Source of the DNA: Verticillium longisporum
Taxonomy: Eukaryota > Ascomycota > Sordariomycetes > Glomerellales > Plectosphaerellaceae
Direction of reading: 5' to 3'
NCBI GenBank assembly: GCA_019188255.1
Contig: JAETXT010000009.1
Coordinates: 124,001-188,000, forward strand
Length of the DNA: 64,000 bases
Part shown: positions 34,555-44,875 of the stretch, piece after piece
How the letters are laid out: each line of letters starts with the position of its first letter
Numbering within the stretch: position 1 is the first letter of the stretch
Position numbers and translations under genes: made by a program
The notes under the pieces: generated by a model
Told to the model about the DNA's origin: nothing
The model's input: only the letters and a program-made list of their open reading frames with translations
Database searches by the model: none

Positions 34555-36809
34555 CTTCCTGAAGTTGTTAGAATATCTTCCGGGCTCGGTTGTCTCGGCT
34601 GTAGGAATGCGTACCGTAAGCTGGAGGGTCGGTGCACAATACTTGGGTTCGGCGTGCCGTGACAGGCTATTTCTGAGGTGCGACAGGCTATGAGAGTCTG
34701 CCAACCGTGATGTGATATGGCAAGCGAAACGAGAGGGCGGGGCTAGTGTCGTGGTCGGAGATCGGCCAAGGAGCACAGAGCAGCAAACAAACTTGAGTTT
34801 ATATTGGCTACGGTAGGTGTACTTGAGCTCGAGAGGGCCAGGGTGAGTGTCTCGAAATGGAAGCGGGTTCGGGAGCGTGTGGCGGAACGAGAAGGAAACG
34901 GGTGTGCAAAGCGTTTGATGGACGGACACAGCGAGAAGCGACTTTTATGAGAAACCGAGTCGAACGAGAAGGAGAATAGCAACAAGTCCAGTTTTCTAGA
35001 GAAGAAGATTGGAGATGAGGGAAACAAAGAGGCTTTGGGCGCAAGGATTTAGTTTGCCAGTCACAAGATCGGGTTGATGGTGGTCAGGTTGGGAGCGAAG
35101 AACGGGACCGGGGGTCAGACGAGGGGCACCCGGAGGTGGGGATGCCGTGGAGGGATGGGATGCAGTCTGCGTCGTGTCGTGTCGTGTTGGGGAACGGGGG
35201 GGTCAGTGTCGTATCAATCGTCGCCAGAGTCGTCGCCAGTATTGTCGCAGCAAATGGGAGGATGAAGCAAGAAGAAGCAAGAAGGGCGATGTTTAAAGAA
35301 GGAGAGGAAAAAAAAAGAAGAGAGAATTAAGCTGATGGTCAAGCAGGCCCCGGGGCTTAGATATATGACGGTCTCGAGGTTCATCAATGTGACGGAACGT
35401 GAGGCAACAGCGGGCCCCCTGTAAGGAGGAAATTGAGAAGGAGGGGCCGACTCATGACGCACCGAGCACCAAAGCACTAAAGCACTAGAAAGACACAGGA
35501 ATGGCGGCAAGAACGACGACGACACACCTACCTGAACCCACGCCAGGGCAAGACCATTGGGCCGGGGGGTGTGGTGGGCTGGTTCCTGCCATGACGACCT
35601 AACGACACCATGGCTGCCACACCTTTGGCCGGGTTTGGTGGAGGAGGGGTTTGGGGGGTTTGGGGCGCCTGGATCGGTGAATCATGGGAATTGCTCTTGA
35701 AGCGGCATCCAGAGTGCGAGGGCAAGGCCACAGAAAAAGAGAAAAAGCAGAGAAGACAGGACAAAGGTGGGAGGAAGCATGAATGGTCACCTCCCTGTCG
35801 GTTTCCCTGTCTCTTGGAAGGTTCATGCGTTTGGCTCGAAACGAAGCATTACGTCCAATCGACCCGTGACACGATGATCACGGGTCTCCATCTGTGGTCC
35901 ACGGGCGGCGAGCGGCGGGCCACATCTGCGTAGGTAGGGAATGGAAAGGGACAGATGCGAAAGGAGGAGGGGGACGGGAAGAGGGGTAGCAGATGAACAT
36001 GGATGATGGGATATGTTTCAGAAGCGTGAGGGTGTTTCTGGTCATTTGGCCTAGAGCTGCACATCTGCGGTGGTGGTCGGTGACGGTCGGGCTCAACAGT
36101 TTAGCATCAGCGCCTTCATTCTTCACCGCCGTTTTTCTCGCTTTGCACGGTGGTTGACGCTATTTGAGTGTCTAGAGGATATCCAGGCAAGGCAGAAGAA
36201 ACTGCAATCCAAATGAATGGAAATATCGCTACAATTTGAGTACAAACACGAGCAGCATAGGATCATGGATCGTGTATCAAACAGTCGACCTCTAGCCTAG
36301 CCCCCTCCCCACGAGGCAGGCACACAATTCGAGATGCAGGCCGGCCGGGTGGAGAGTGGAGACCGAGGCACACCGACTCGGCTGTCAGACGAACTGCGAT
36401 CGATGCCTCTCTGTGCAAGGGAAAGAAGGCGGCGGCCTGCAGAGGAGGAGTGATGCCAAGATATTGAATATTAGATAATCACTCTTGGACCGAGGACAGC
36501 ACGGCTGGGCATCAAAGCCAGCGGGCACCAGCCGTCATCCACTGGCCAGCCAGCAAGCCAGCCTCGCGGTCCTGGGTGGAGCAACACGCATCCCCCAGGC
36601 TGCCTGCTGAGCTGAGCTGTGACGGGGATGGCCTACGACTGCACTCCAAAGGAAACGAAGCTCTCCAAAGCTCCCCCATCACGACCAAAGACCCAACCAA
36701 TCCACCTCACCACGACGAGCCCTCCTTCATCGACCTCGACGAGCGACTCGACACTTCGAATTCGCCTCCTCCCCATCTCTAGCAGAACAACCCCCCTACA
36801 TCAGCCAAG
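34555..36809. other. Divergent spacer between the Gln-rich gene and PRE10
   Basis: About 2.3 kb with the promoters of both genes. The first part should be the leader of the Gln-rich gene, including its 5'-UTR intron. A short GTCGT array lies near 35170-35187. No other gene is seen. Confidence 0.45.
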
Positions 36810-37843
36810 ATGGTACGTCCCGTTCTCCTGCCTCGTTCTCTCCACCACCAGCACCATATCTATCCATCGTGAACCCTCGCCATGATGATTGGGCCCCACG
36901 CCGTCCCGGCGACGACAACGACAACAACATGTGTGCTGACGCCTCAACTTCTCTCTCTTTCTAGACCTCCATAGGCACAGGCTACGATCTCTCCAACTCC
37001 ATCTTCTCCCCCGACGGCCGCAACTTCCAGGTCGAGTACGCCGGCAAGGCGGTCGAGAACGGCGGCACCTCGCTCGGCATCCGGGCCAACGGCGGCGTCG
37101 TCCTCGCCGTCGAAAAGGTCGTCACGTCGAAGCTCTGGAAGCCCAATGCCAACACGCGCATCGCCACCGTCGACCGCCACCTCGGCGTCGTCTACTCGGG
37201 CATGGTCCCCGGCGGCCGCCACTTTGCCGGCCGCGCCCGCGGCGAGGCCCGCTCCTGGGGCGGCACGTTCAAGGCGCCCATCCCCGTCGCCGACCTCGCC
37301 AGCCGCATGGGCGGCTACCTGCAGGCCTACACCCTCTACTCCTCCGTGCGGCCCTTTGGCATCACCGCCATTGTCGCCGGCTTTGACCCCTCCACCCCGC
37401 TGCCCGTCGACGGCGAGGTCGGTTCCGGCCCCGCCGCCGGTCCCGGCGGTGTCAAGCCCAACCAGAAGCACGGCGGCCCCGGTCTCTACATGATTGAGCC
37501 CTCGGGCCTCTACTGGGGCTACTACGGCGCCGCCACCGGCAAGGGCCGCCAGGCCGCCAAGGCCGAGCTCGAGAAGCTCGACCTCGCCGGCGATGGCATC
37601 TCCCTTGAGCAGGCCGTCAAGGAAGCCGCCCGCATCATCTACGTTGCCCACGACGACAACAAGGACAAGGAGTTTGAGCTCGAGATGAGCTGGATCAGCG
37701 ACGTTGACGGCCCCACCAAGGGACGCCACGAGGGCGTCCCCAAGGCCCTGCTCGAGGAGGCCGAGCGGTTAGCGAAGAAGGCCCTTGAGGGCGACGACGA
37801 CGACGAGGACGACAAGAAGGACGACGACAAGATGGAAGAGTAG
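36810..37843 (+). CDS. PRE10: 20S proteasome subunit alpha-7 (PRE10 / PSMA3 type)
   Basis: Exon 1 is 36810-36812, just the ATG, followed by a 152-nt intron (GTACGT...TTCTAG) and exon 2, 36965-37843. Together they encode 293 aa beginning M-TSIGTGYDLSNSIFSPDGR. SIGTGYD is the signature N-terminus of alpha-type subunits of this branch, and GRNFQVEYA is the alpha-subunit signature. RPFG, GLYMIEPSG and YYGAATGKGRQ with AKAELEKL are the classic internal landmarks, and the protein ends in an acidic tail. An insertion of about 17 residues (GEVGSGPAAGPGGVKPNQ) lies between the FGITAIVAGFD strand and GPGLYMIEPSG. Alpha subunits form the gated outer ring and are not catalytic. No frame problem is seen. 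Confidence 0.93.
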
Positions 37844-38547
37844 ACCCGTCGTGCTGCGCGTGTTAGAGGGAGGGAAACGGCCTGTATGTGTACGATTACC
37901 AAGGACAAGGGCAAAGCGGCGTCGGATCATGAGGATCATAGACTACGACTAGCTAAATCAAGCCGGAGTTGAGACATTTTCCTCTCGTTTCAGACTGTCT
38001 GTGGATTTGTCCCTCAAACAGTTTACGACTGGTGTTGGAAGGAGGGCTCGTTCGATAATATGCAGTCTCCTGACTGCAAATAGGGTGCCCTGGAAAGCAT
38101 GCCTCCATCTAGTCTTCTCAGGGCCTGCAATTTTAAAATCCCAATATCGGCATGGCCCTCCTTCTAGACGTCTGGAGGGCTGTTGGGATGCTGATGGTGC
38201 GCGTGTGCAGTCAGATATCAATTGACTGCGCATACAAAACAGAGCCGGGCCACCGTGTTAGTACAAAGTAGAATACATCGACATGATGAACGAGTCATCT
38301 GTCACACGAACCAGGAAAATATCAGGCACAACACCATACATCATGAGAGGAATGCACAGAGCACCGAAACAGCGTAGTTAAGGTTGAATAGCGTTTTGTT
38401 AGGTATTCAGTAGTACTGCGCAGCAACCCAGACTGCGCACCAGGACATGGAAATCTCGTTAAACCGTCCTCCCCCGTGCCCGCGCACAAACCACGCTGAA
38501 AATCAATTTAGAACCTTGCCCTCCGTCATAGTCCAAGAAACTCCAGT
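37844..38547. other. Convergent spacer between PRE10 and PYC
   Basis: About 0.7 kb holding two 3' ends. Nothing else is recognised. Confidence 0.5.
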
Positions 38548-41500
38548 CTACGCCTTGACAATCTTGCAAACCAGGTCGGAACCATCGACAGAGTCGCCCT
38601 CCTTAACCTGCAGGCTGGAAACCTGGCCGTTGTGCGGCGCCGAGATGACCATTTCCTTAAAGTGGTTGTTAGCATTTGGTTCGGCATGTTGCTTAGAGAG
38701 AAGAAACTTACCATCTTCATGGCGCTGAGCACAGCAATGGGGTCGCCCTTCTTGACATCCGAGCCCTCCTTGACACGCAGCTCGACTAGCACACCAGCCA
38801 TGGGCGCGCCAACCTGGCTCGAGTCGCTGAGGTCGGCCTTGGGGCGCGTGACGTTCTCAACCGAGGCCTTGTTGTCGTCGACGGTGACCTGGCGGACTTC
38901 ACCGTTCATCTCGTAGAACACCTCACGCTGGCCAGTGTTCTCGCTGAGGGGGCCAACGGCGAGCAGCTTGAGGATAAGGACCTTGCCCTTCTCCAGCTCG
39001 ACATGGAATTCCTCGCCAATCTCAGGCTTCGACAGGAAGTACTTGGTAGGCAGAACGGACAGGTCTCCGAACCTCTGGACAAACTTCTTGTAGTCTTCGA
39101 AGACCTTGGGGTACATGACGTAGGATGCAATATCCGTCTCCGTGACGGGACCGCCAAACTTCTTACCCAGCTCGCGCTTGACCTTAACAAAGTCCACGGG
39201 CTCCAGGGACAGACCAGGACGAGCGTCAAGCTTTCGGCGACCACGCAGAGCATCGGAGCGGAGCGGCTCGGGGAAACCGCCGAACGGCTGACCCATCATG
39301 CCTTCGAGGAACTCAAGCACGGAGCCAGGGAAATCGAGCTCGCCGGCGCGAGCCTTGACATCCTCGGGAGAGAGTTTGTTCGAGACCATGAACTGCGCAA
39401 GATCACCGACAACCTTGGAGGTGGGCGTAACCTTGACAATGTCGCCGAGAAGGTCGTTGGCGTGCTCGTAGGCCTTCTTGGTCTCGGCCCACTGGGTGCC
39501 GAGGCCAAGCTGCTGGGCCTGGAACATCATGTTGGTGAGTTGACCACCGGGGATCTCGTGCTCGTACACCTCGGGATCGGGGCCAGCAAGGTGGGCCTCG
39601 AAGGGGGAGTACAGGAGACGAAGCTGAGACCAGTAGGTGTCAAGGGCGCGAACGTGGGCAGGGTTCAGGCCAGGGTCGAGGTCGCTACCCTCAAGGGAGG
39701 CGAGGATGGCATTGATGCTAGGCTGCGAGGTCATGCCAGACAGACTGTCGGTGGCGGCATCAACAGCATCGGCACCAGCCTTGGCGCAAGCGACCATCGA
39801 GGCGACACCGGTACCGGCCGAGTCGTGGGTGTGGACGTGGATGGGAAGGTCAGGGTATTTCTCACGGATGGCACCGATGAGCAGAGTAGCCGCATGGGGC
39901 TTGAGAACTCCAGCCATGTCCTTGATGCCGAGGACATGAATGTCAAGGGCAACGAGCTTGTCAACAAGATCAAGGTAGTACTGCAGGTTGTACTTCTTGT
40001 TGGGGTTCTGAATGAAGCGTGAGTTAGCACTGAACCAGTAGGATAAACAAAGTTAAACTGCGACAAGAGAATAGCGGAACAGGAGTTAGAGAAAATCAAG
40101 AGACCGAAGATCAAAGTCAAGCTAGCCGCTCGACTCCGCCACCTTACTGAGGTGCTTCTTCGTTGCCAGGTGAGCGTTCAGCTCCTGCTGCGTTTTGCCG
40201 GTCTAGTCGCATATGCTGCAGTGATAAAGGCGTGCAGCGAGGTTTCATCGTGTCGCTCCTTGCCGCGTGTTCTGACGTCCCGACGAGGGTTTCGCAATTT
40301 GCGGTTCAGCAGCTTGGAGCAGAGAAATTGAACAAAAACTTGAGGCGATGGGCAATGCGGCAAAACAACAAAAGAGAGACACTCCGGGGTGTTGAAAACG
40401 AGTCGGGAGATGGCTTGAGTGGTGATGAAGATGAGGGGGAGAGGTGAGAGAGGAAAGGAAATGGGAGTGAAGGGGAGAACAGAAGAAGAAGACCATATTC
40501 CTGGCACAGCAGCTTGGGAGTAGCTGCTGTAAGACAAGAGACATTCGGATCCCAAGGGAGGCCCGACACGGTGAAAGAAGAACGCAATAACGAATAAAAA
40601 GAAGGTACATACCAGCACTGTGGTGAGAAATGTTAGCAGGTGTGATACAACAGTCAAGCGGGAAAGGGTAACTCACTGTCTCCTGAGTAGCAAGCCACAG
40701 CTTCAACAACACCACCAGCCTTGTGGACGGCCTTGACACCAACCTCGATCTGGCTGACGTCGTTGAGAGCGTCGAAGACGCGGAAGATGTCAACACCGCA
40801 CTTCTTGGCCTGGTCGACAAACTGCTCGATGGCATTGTCGGGAAGAGAAGAGTAGGCGACACCGTTGGCACCGCGCAGCAACATCTGGAAGGGGATGTTG
40901 GGCACGAGCTTTCTCATGCGGCGCAGCCTGTCCCAAGGGTCCTCGTAGAGGAAGCGCATGGCAACATCAAAGGTGGCACCACCCCAGCACTCAAGCGAGT
41001 AGAGGTTGGAGAGAGCATGGCTGGTCTCGTGGGCAATGTTCAGGAGATCGACAGTGCGGACGCGAGTGGCCAGCAGAGACTGGTGGGCATCACGCCAGGT
41101 GGTGTCCATGAGCAGGCAGCCCTTGTAATCGCGGACAGCCTTGGCAAAGGCCTTGGGGCCTTGGTCAAGAAGGATCTGCCTCCAGCCCTTGGTGGCGGGG
41201 GCAGAGGTGTCAAGCCTGGAACCGTCGGGGTTGAGGAGAATAGGCTGGATGATGTCACCCTTGAACTTGGGCTCGCCAACCTGGCCCTTGATTCTGCTGC
41301 CGTTGACGGCAATGTCACCGAGGTAGCTCAGAAGTTTCTGAGCACGGTTCTGGCTGCCGACAAGGTCGAAGAGCTGAGGAGTGTCATCAATGAAGGTAGT
41401 CCAGCAGTTGCCGTCAATGAAGGTGGGGTGAGTGAGGAGAGAGGCCAGGAAGGGAATATTGGTCTTGACGCCACGGATGCGGAACTCGACCAGGGCACGC

Positions 41501-43286
41501 AGCATCTTCCTGCGCGCAATCTCGTATGTGGAACCTTGGCAAGTGCACTTGACCAACATGGAGTCGTAGTAGGGAGTGATGACGGCGCCGGCAAAACCGT
41601 TGCCACCATCGAGACGAACACCGTTGCCACCGGCAGAGCGGTACACCTCGAGCTTGCCAGTATCGGGCTGGAATCCCTTGGCCGGGTCCTCGGTGGTGAT
41701 ACGGCACTGAATGGCAAAGCCGCGGGTGGAGATGCGGTCCTGGGTGAGACCGAGCTGGTCAAGGGTGGCGCCGGCAGCGATCTGGATCTGAGCGGCGACA
41801 ATGTCGATACCAGTGATCTCCTCGGTGATGGTGTGCTCCACCTGGATACGGGGGTTGATCTCGATGAAGTAGTAGCGGTTCTGCTGGTCGACAAGGAACT
41901 CAGCGGTACCGGCGTTGCGGTAGTTGACCGACCTGGCCAGCTTGACGGCATCAGCCAGGATGGCGTCGCGGGTCTCGACGGGGAGGTCCTTGGCGGGAGC
42001 GATCTCGACGACCTTCTGGTGGCGGCGCTGAACCGAGCAGTCACGCTCGTACAGGTGGACAATGTTGCCATGGTTGTCACCGAGCAGCTGAACCTCAATG
42101 TGCTTGGGCTTGTCGAGGAAGCGCTCGACAAAGACGGTTCCGTTGCCGAAAGCGGACTTGGCCTCAGAGGTAGCTCGCTCGAAAGACTCCTTCAGGCTCT
42201 CCTGCTCGCGAACGACACGCATGCCACGACCACCACCGCCGTAGGCGGCCTTGATGATGATGGGGAAACCATATTGATCGGTGAAGGTCCTGACCTCCTC
42301 GAAGGTTGCAACGGCACCCTCGGTACCAGGAACGACGGGGACGTCGGCGGCGATGGCGAGCTTGCGAGCAGACACCTTGTCACCGAGCGAGTCGATGACA
42401 TCGGGAGAGGGGCCAACGAACTGTGCGAGTGAACAGGTTAGCTTCGGCGGGTCTCACAGGTTTGGGTGGAGATTGGTGCACGTACGATAAGACCAGCTTT
42501 CTCGACATTGCGAGCGAACCCGGCGTTCTCGGAGAGGAAACCGTAGCCTGCACAGCGGGTCAGAGCGAATTGCAAAGAATTTGAAAGTGGGCAGACAAAC
42601 CAGGGTGGATCATTTGCGCGCCGTGCTCAACCGCGATCTTGATGATCTCGTCGCCGGCGAGGTAGGCTCCGACGGGGGTGTACTGGCCGCGCTTGCCAAT
42701 GACGTACGCCTCGTCGGCCTCTGTGAGCGCTCGTTAGTCGCGGTGAAATCAGAGGGGATTTCGGGGCCTCAGAGGGGTGATTACTTTGCCTGTGCATGCT
42801 GAGACGGTCCTCATAACTGAAGACGGCAATGGTGTGTAGTGAAAGCTCATGAGCCTATGCATGGTGAGCAAATGCAAATGTCTGAGACGATCCGCAGATG
42901 TTGACTTACGGTTCTAAAGATCTGAAAGAGAACTTCGTGTAAGCAGGTCCGTTCGTGCAATGCGTGATTACCTCTGATCAGTAGATCGACGTACCCTGAT
43001 AGCTGGTCACAGTTAGTGCCTGTGGCGCGGGGGAGGGGCAGATCAAGTCGGGGCAAAGACTTACGAATTTCACCACGGTTGGCCACTGTCAGATGGGGAA
43101 GAGGCCACAAGTCAGCAAAGCATTCTTCATGGGCATGGGGTGATTTTGGGGGGGTGACTCACCAAGAATCTTCTTCAATTGCATGATGCTCGAGTTGGCG
43201 CGAATGTGGTGGATGCTCTGACCCTTGGGGACGTCGCCATCGCTGTCGTCGAAGACATCGCTAAATGTCACGGCGGTCTGCGCCAT
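38548..43286 (-). CDS. PYC1: Pyruvate carboxylase, 11 exons including three microexons
   Basis: The enzyme makes oxaloacetate from pyruvate, bicarbonate and ATP; fungal forms are generally cytosolic. Exons on the minus strand are 43286-43163, 43085-43065, 43002-42995, 42921-42910, 42854-42785, 42720-42601, 42547-42486, 42420-40677, 40617-40613, 40007-38712 and 38655-38548. They sum to 3570 nt (1189 aa, the expected length) with every junction in phase. Spliced landmarks are KKILVANRGEIPIRIFRTAHELS (biotin carboxylase start), GGGGRGMRVV (ATP-grasp glycine loop), LLMDTTWRDAHQSLLATRVR (carboxyltransferase), CYSGDMLNPNKKYNL, and the biotin site AMKM with Lys1153. The last intron (56 nt) falls directly after AMKM. 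The intron at 40612-40008 is 605 nt, far longer than the others. The large open frames on the opposite strand are shadows of this GC-biased gene. Confidence 0.96.
40008..40612 (-). other. 605-nt PYC intron
   Basis: The donor GTATGT follows the 5-nt exon; a branch-like GCTAAC and acceptor CATTCAG precede NPNKKYNL. It is several times longer than the gene's other introns. I see no open frame or structured RNA in it that I could defend. Confidence 0.8.
40613..40617 (-). other. 5-nt microexon (TGCTG) of PYC
   Basis: It is flanked by acceptor CACCACAG and donor GTATGT. The preceding exon ends GAC-A and the next begins AAC-CCC, so only inclusion of TGCTG gives the invariant SGD-ML-NP stretch. Skipping it would shift the frame. 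Confidence 0.88.
42910..42921 (-). other. 12-nt microexon of PYC encoding IFRT
   Basis: Acceptor TTTCAG and donor GTAAGT flank ATCTTTAGAACC. It follows PIR and precedes AHELS of the biotin carboxylase N-terminus. Confidence 0.85.
42995..43002 (-). other. 8-nt microexon of PYC (CTATCAGG)
   Basis: Acceptor GACCAG and donor GTACGT flank it. It supplies the last two bases of Pro plus Ile-Arg in GEI-PIR-IFRT. An alternative AG seven bases downstream (CTATCAG) would lose these conserved residues and fails to keep the frame. Confidence 0.82.
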
Positions 43287-44838
43287 TTCGAGGGCTGTGA
43301 GGGGTGGAATAGATGGGATTCCGGGTTCGCAAGTGCGAGAAGGTTGGAGCGAAGAGGTCGGAAGGGGGGGAGTGGAAGGTCTGAGGCGGGCGAGGAGCGT
43401 GGTTTTGAAGACCAGGAGAAGAGAGCTCGCTACTTTCTGCTGGCGGCGACGGTCGAGAGAGGGACGGCCGGAGAATGTGAGATCGACCTCGGCGGGGTCA
43501 CACCGTCACAAGTGATGCAGGGGAGCAGGGGGAGGTCTGGGCTGGACTGGGTGCCGGGGCCTTCTTGCAGGGGGATCGGTGGTCGATGGTGGGGGTTGGA
43601 TGCCCGCCTTGCTGGAAGCAGAGAGCTAGACGCGGACCTGGAGCTTGCTGGTGCACCGAAGACCTAGGTCGAACCGGTGGTGGTGGCGGGCGGTGGAGAC
43701 GCGCTGTCAAGTCGCCGATAAGAGATCCAGGAGTCTAGCTCGGCCCGAGTTATCACGGCGTAGAGACAGTGTCGATGGAAAGCAACGGGGGCGACACGAC
43801 GTCGAGTCGTGATCAAAGACCGTATACGATTTCGAAAGACGAAAGTATAGGGCTGCTTCTTATCGATGCCAATAGAAAGGATGAGGAGTGATTAGTATGC
43901 GTCAAGGGCAGAAGCGCTGACGAGGAGCAAGACGTCAAAGTGGTGGGTGTGGACGACGCGGGGTGGAGGGGTGCAGGTTTTGGAGGAGAGTAGATGGGAG
44001 TCGGAAAGGAAGAAAATCAGCAAGAGAACGAGGAATGAGGGGCTCTCTTGTACGATCCTGAGGAGCCCGAGCCCGTTGAGTGTAGGTAGGTAGATAGGCA
44101 CCAGTAGAAGAAAGCACGACTTTCGTTCCGAGGTACTTCTCCTCTGCGTCCTGTTGACGCCCCCTTCCCAGCCAGCGCAGTGCGAGCGCAACGTTGGGAT
44201 GGATGTTCTTTCCCAGGGCACCTCGTCGATACCGTAAACTTGAACCGTATCACCATGTACCAGAGTACCTATCTTTGGGTTGGCTGGCGGTGGAGTGGAG
44301 GGGCCTGCGGACGGGCAGGACATGTCGACACGCACCTGCAACGTGAACCAGCCCGTCCCCTCCCTGTCCTTCGATTGATCCTCACCTCATCTCAACTCGA
44401 ACTTGAGAGGCCAGGGGAGATACCGCCTGCCCGTGCATGCACTTGCAGCTGTCACTGGAAACAGTCCGTCGACGGTGATTGTGCCTCAGCAAGGCCCAGG
44501 GGACCTGCTGGCACTGCCCGGCCCAGTGTTAGTGTTGGTGCTGGTGTTGGGATGGCGTCCGTGTCCAAGCTCAAGCTCCCTGGTGTGAAGCGCCAGCTCG
44601 ATGGCAAGAAAGAAGGTTGTCCCGCCATCGAGTCCAAGCCACGGTCCATCTCCACGCAAACACCCACCCACCACCCCCGTCTACTGACCGCCGCCGTCTC
44701 TATTTTTTTTTTCTTCTCTACTCCCTTCTACAGCTCTGCCCATGGCGACGAGAGCGCGAGTCAATTAACGCATTCCCTCTGCTCTCAGAGCTTCTTGGCA
44801 AAGACCTGAGCCTCGCCCAGACTCTAAAGTCTCGGGCT

Positions 44839-44875
<37 letters not shown>

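Noticed and set aside
39003..40022. 339-codon plus-strand open frame
   Set aside because: Antisense shadow of PYC exon 10.
40723..42432. 569-codon plus-strand open frame
   Set aside because: It lies exactly antisense to the largest PYC exon and reflects codon bias there; its Val/Gly/Leu-rich translation has no domain.
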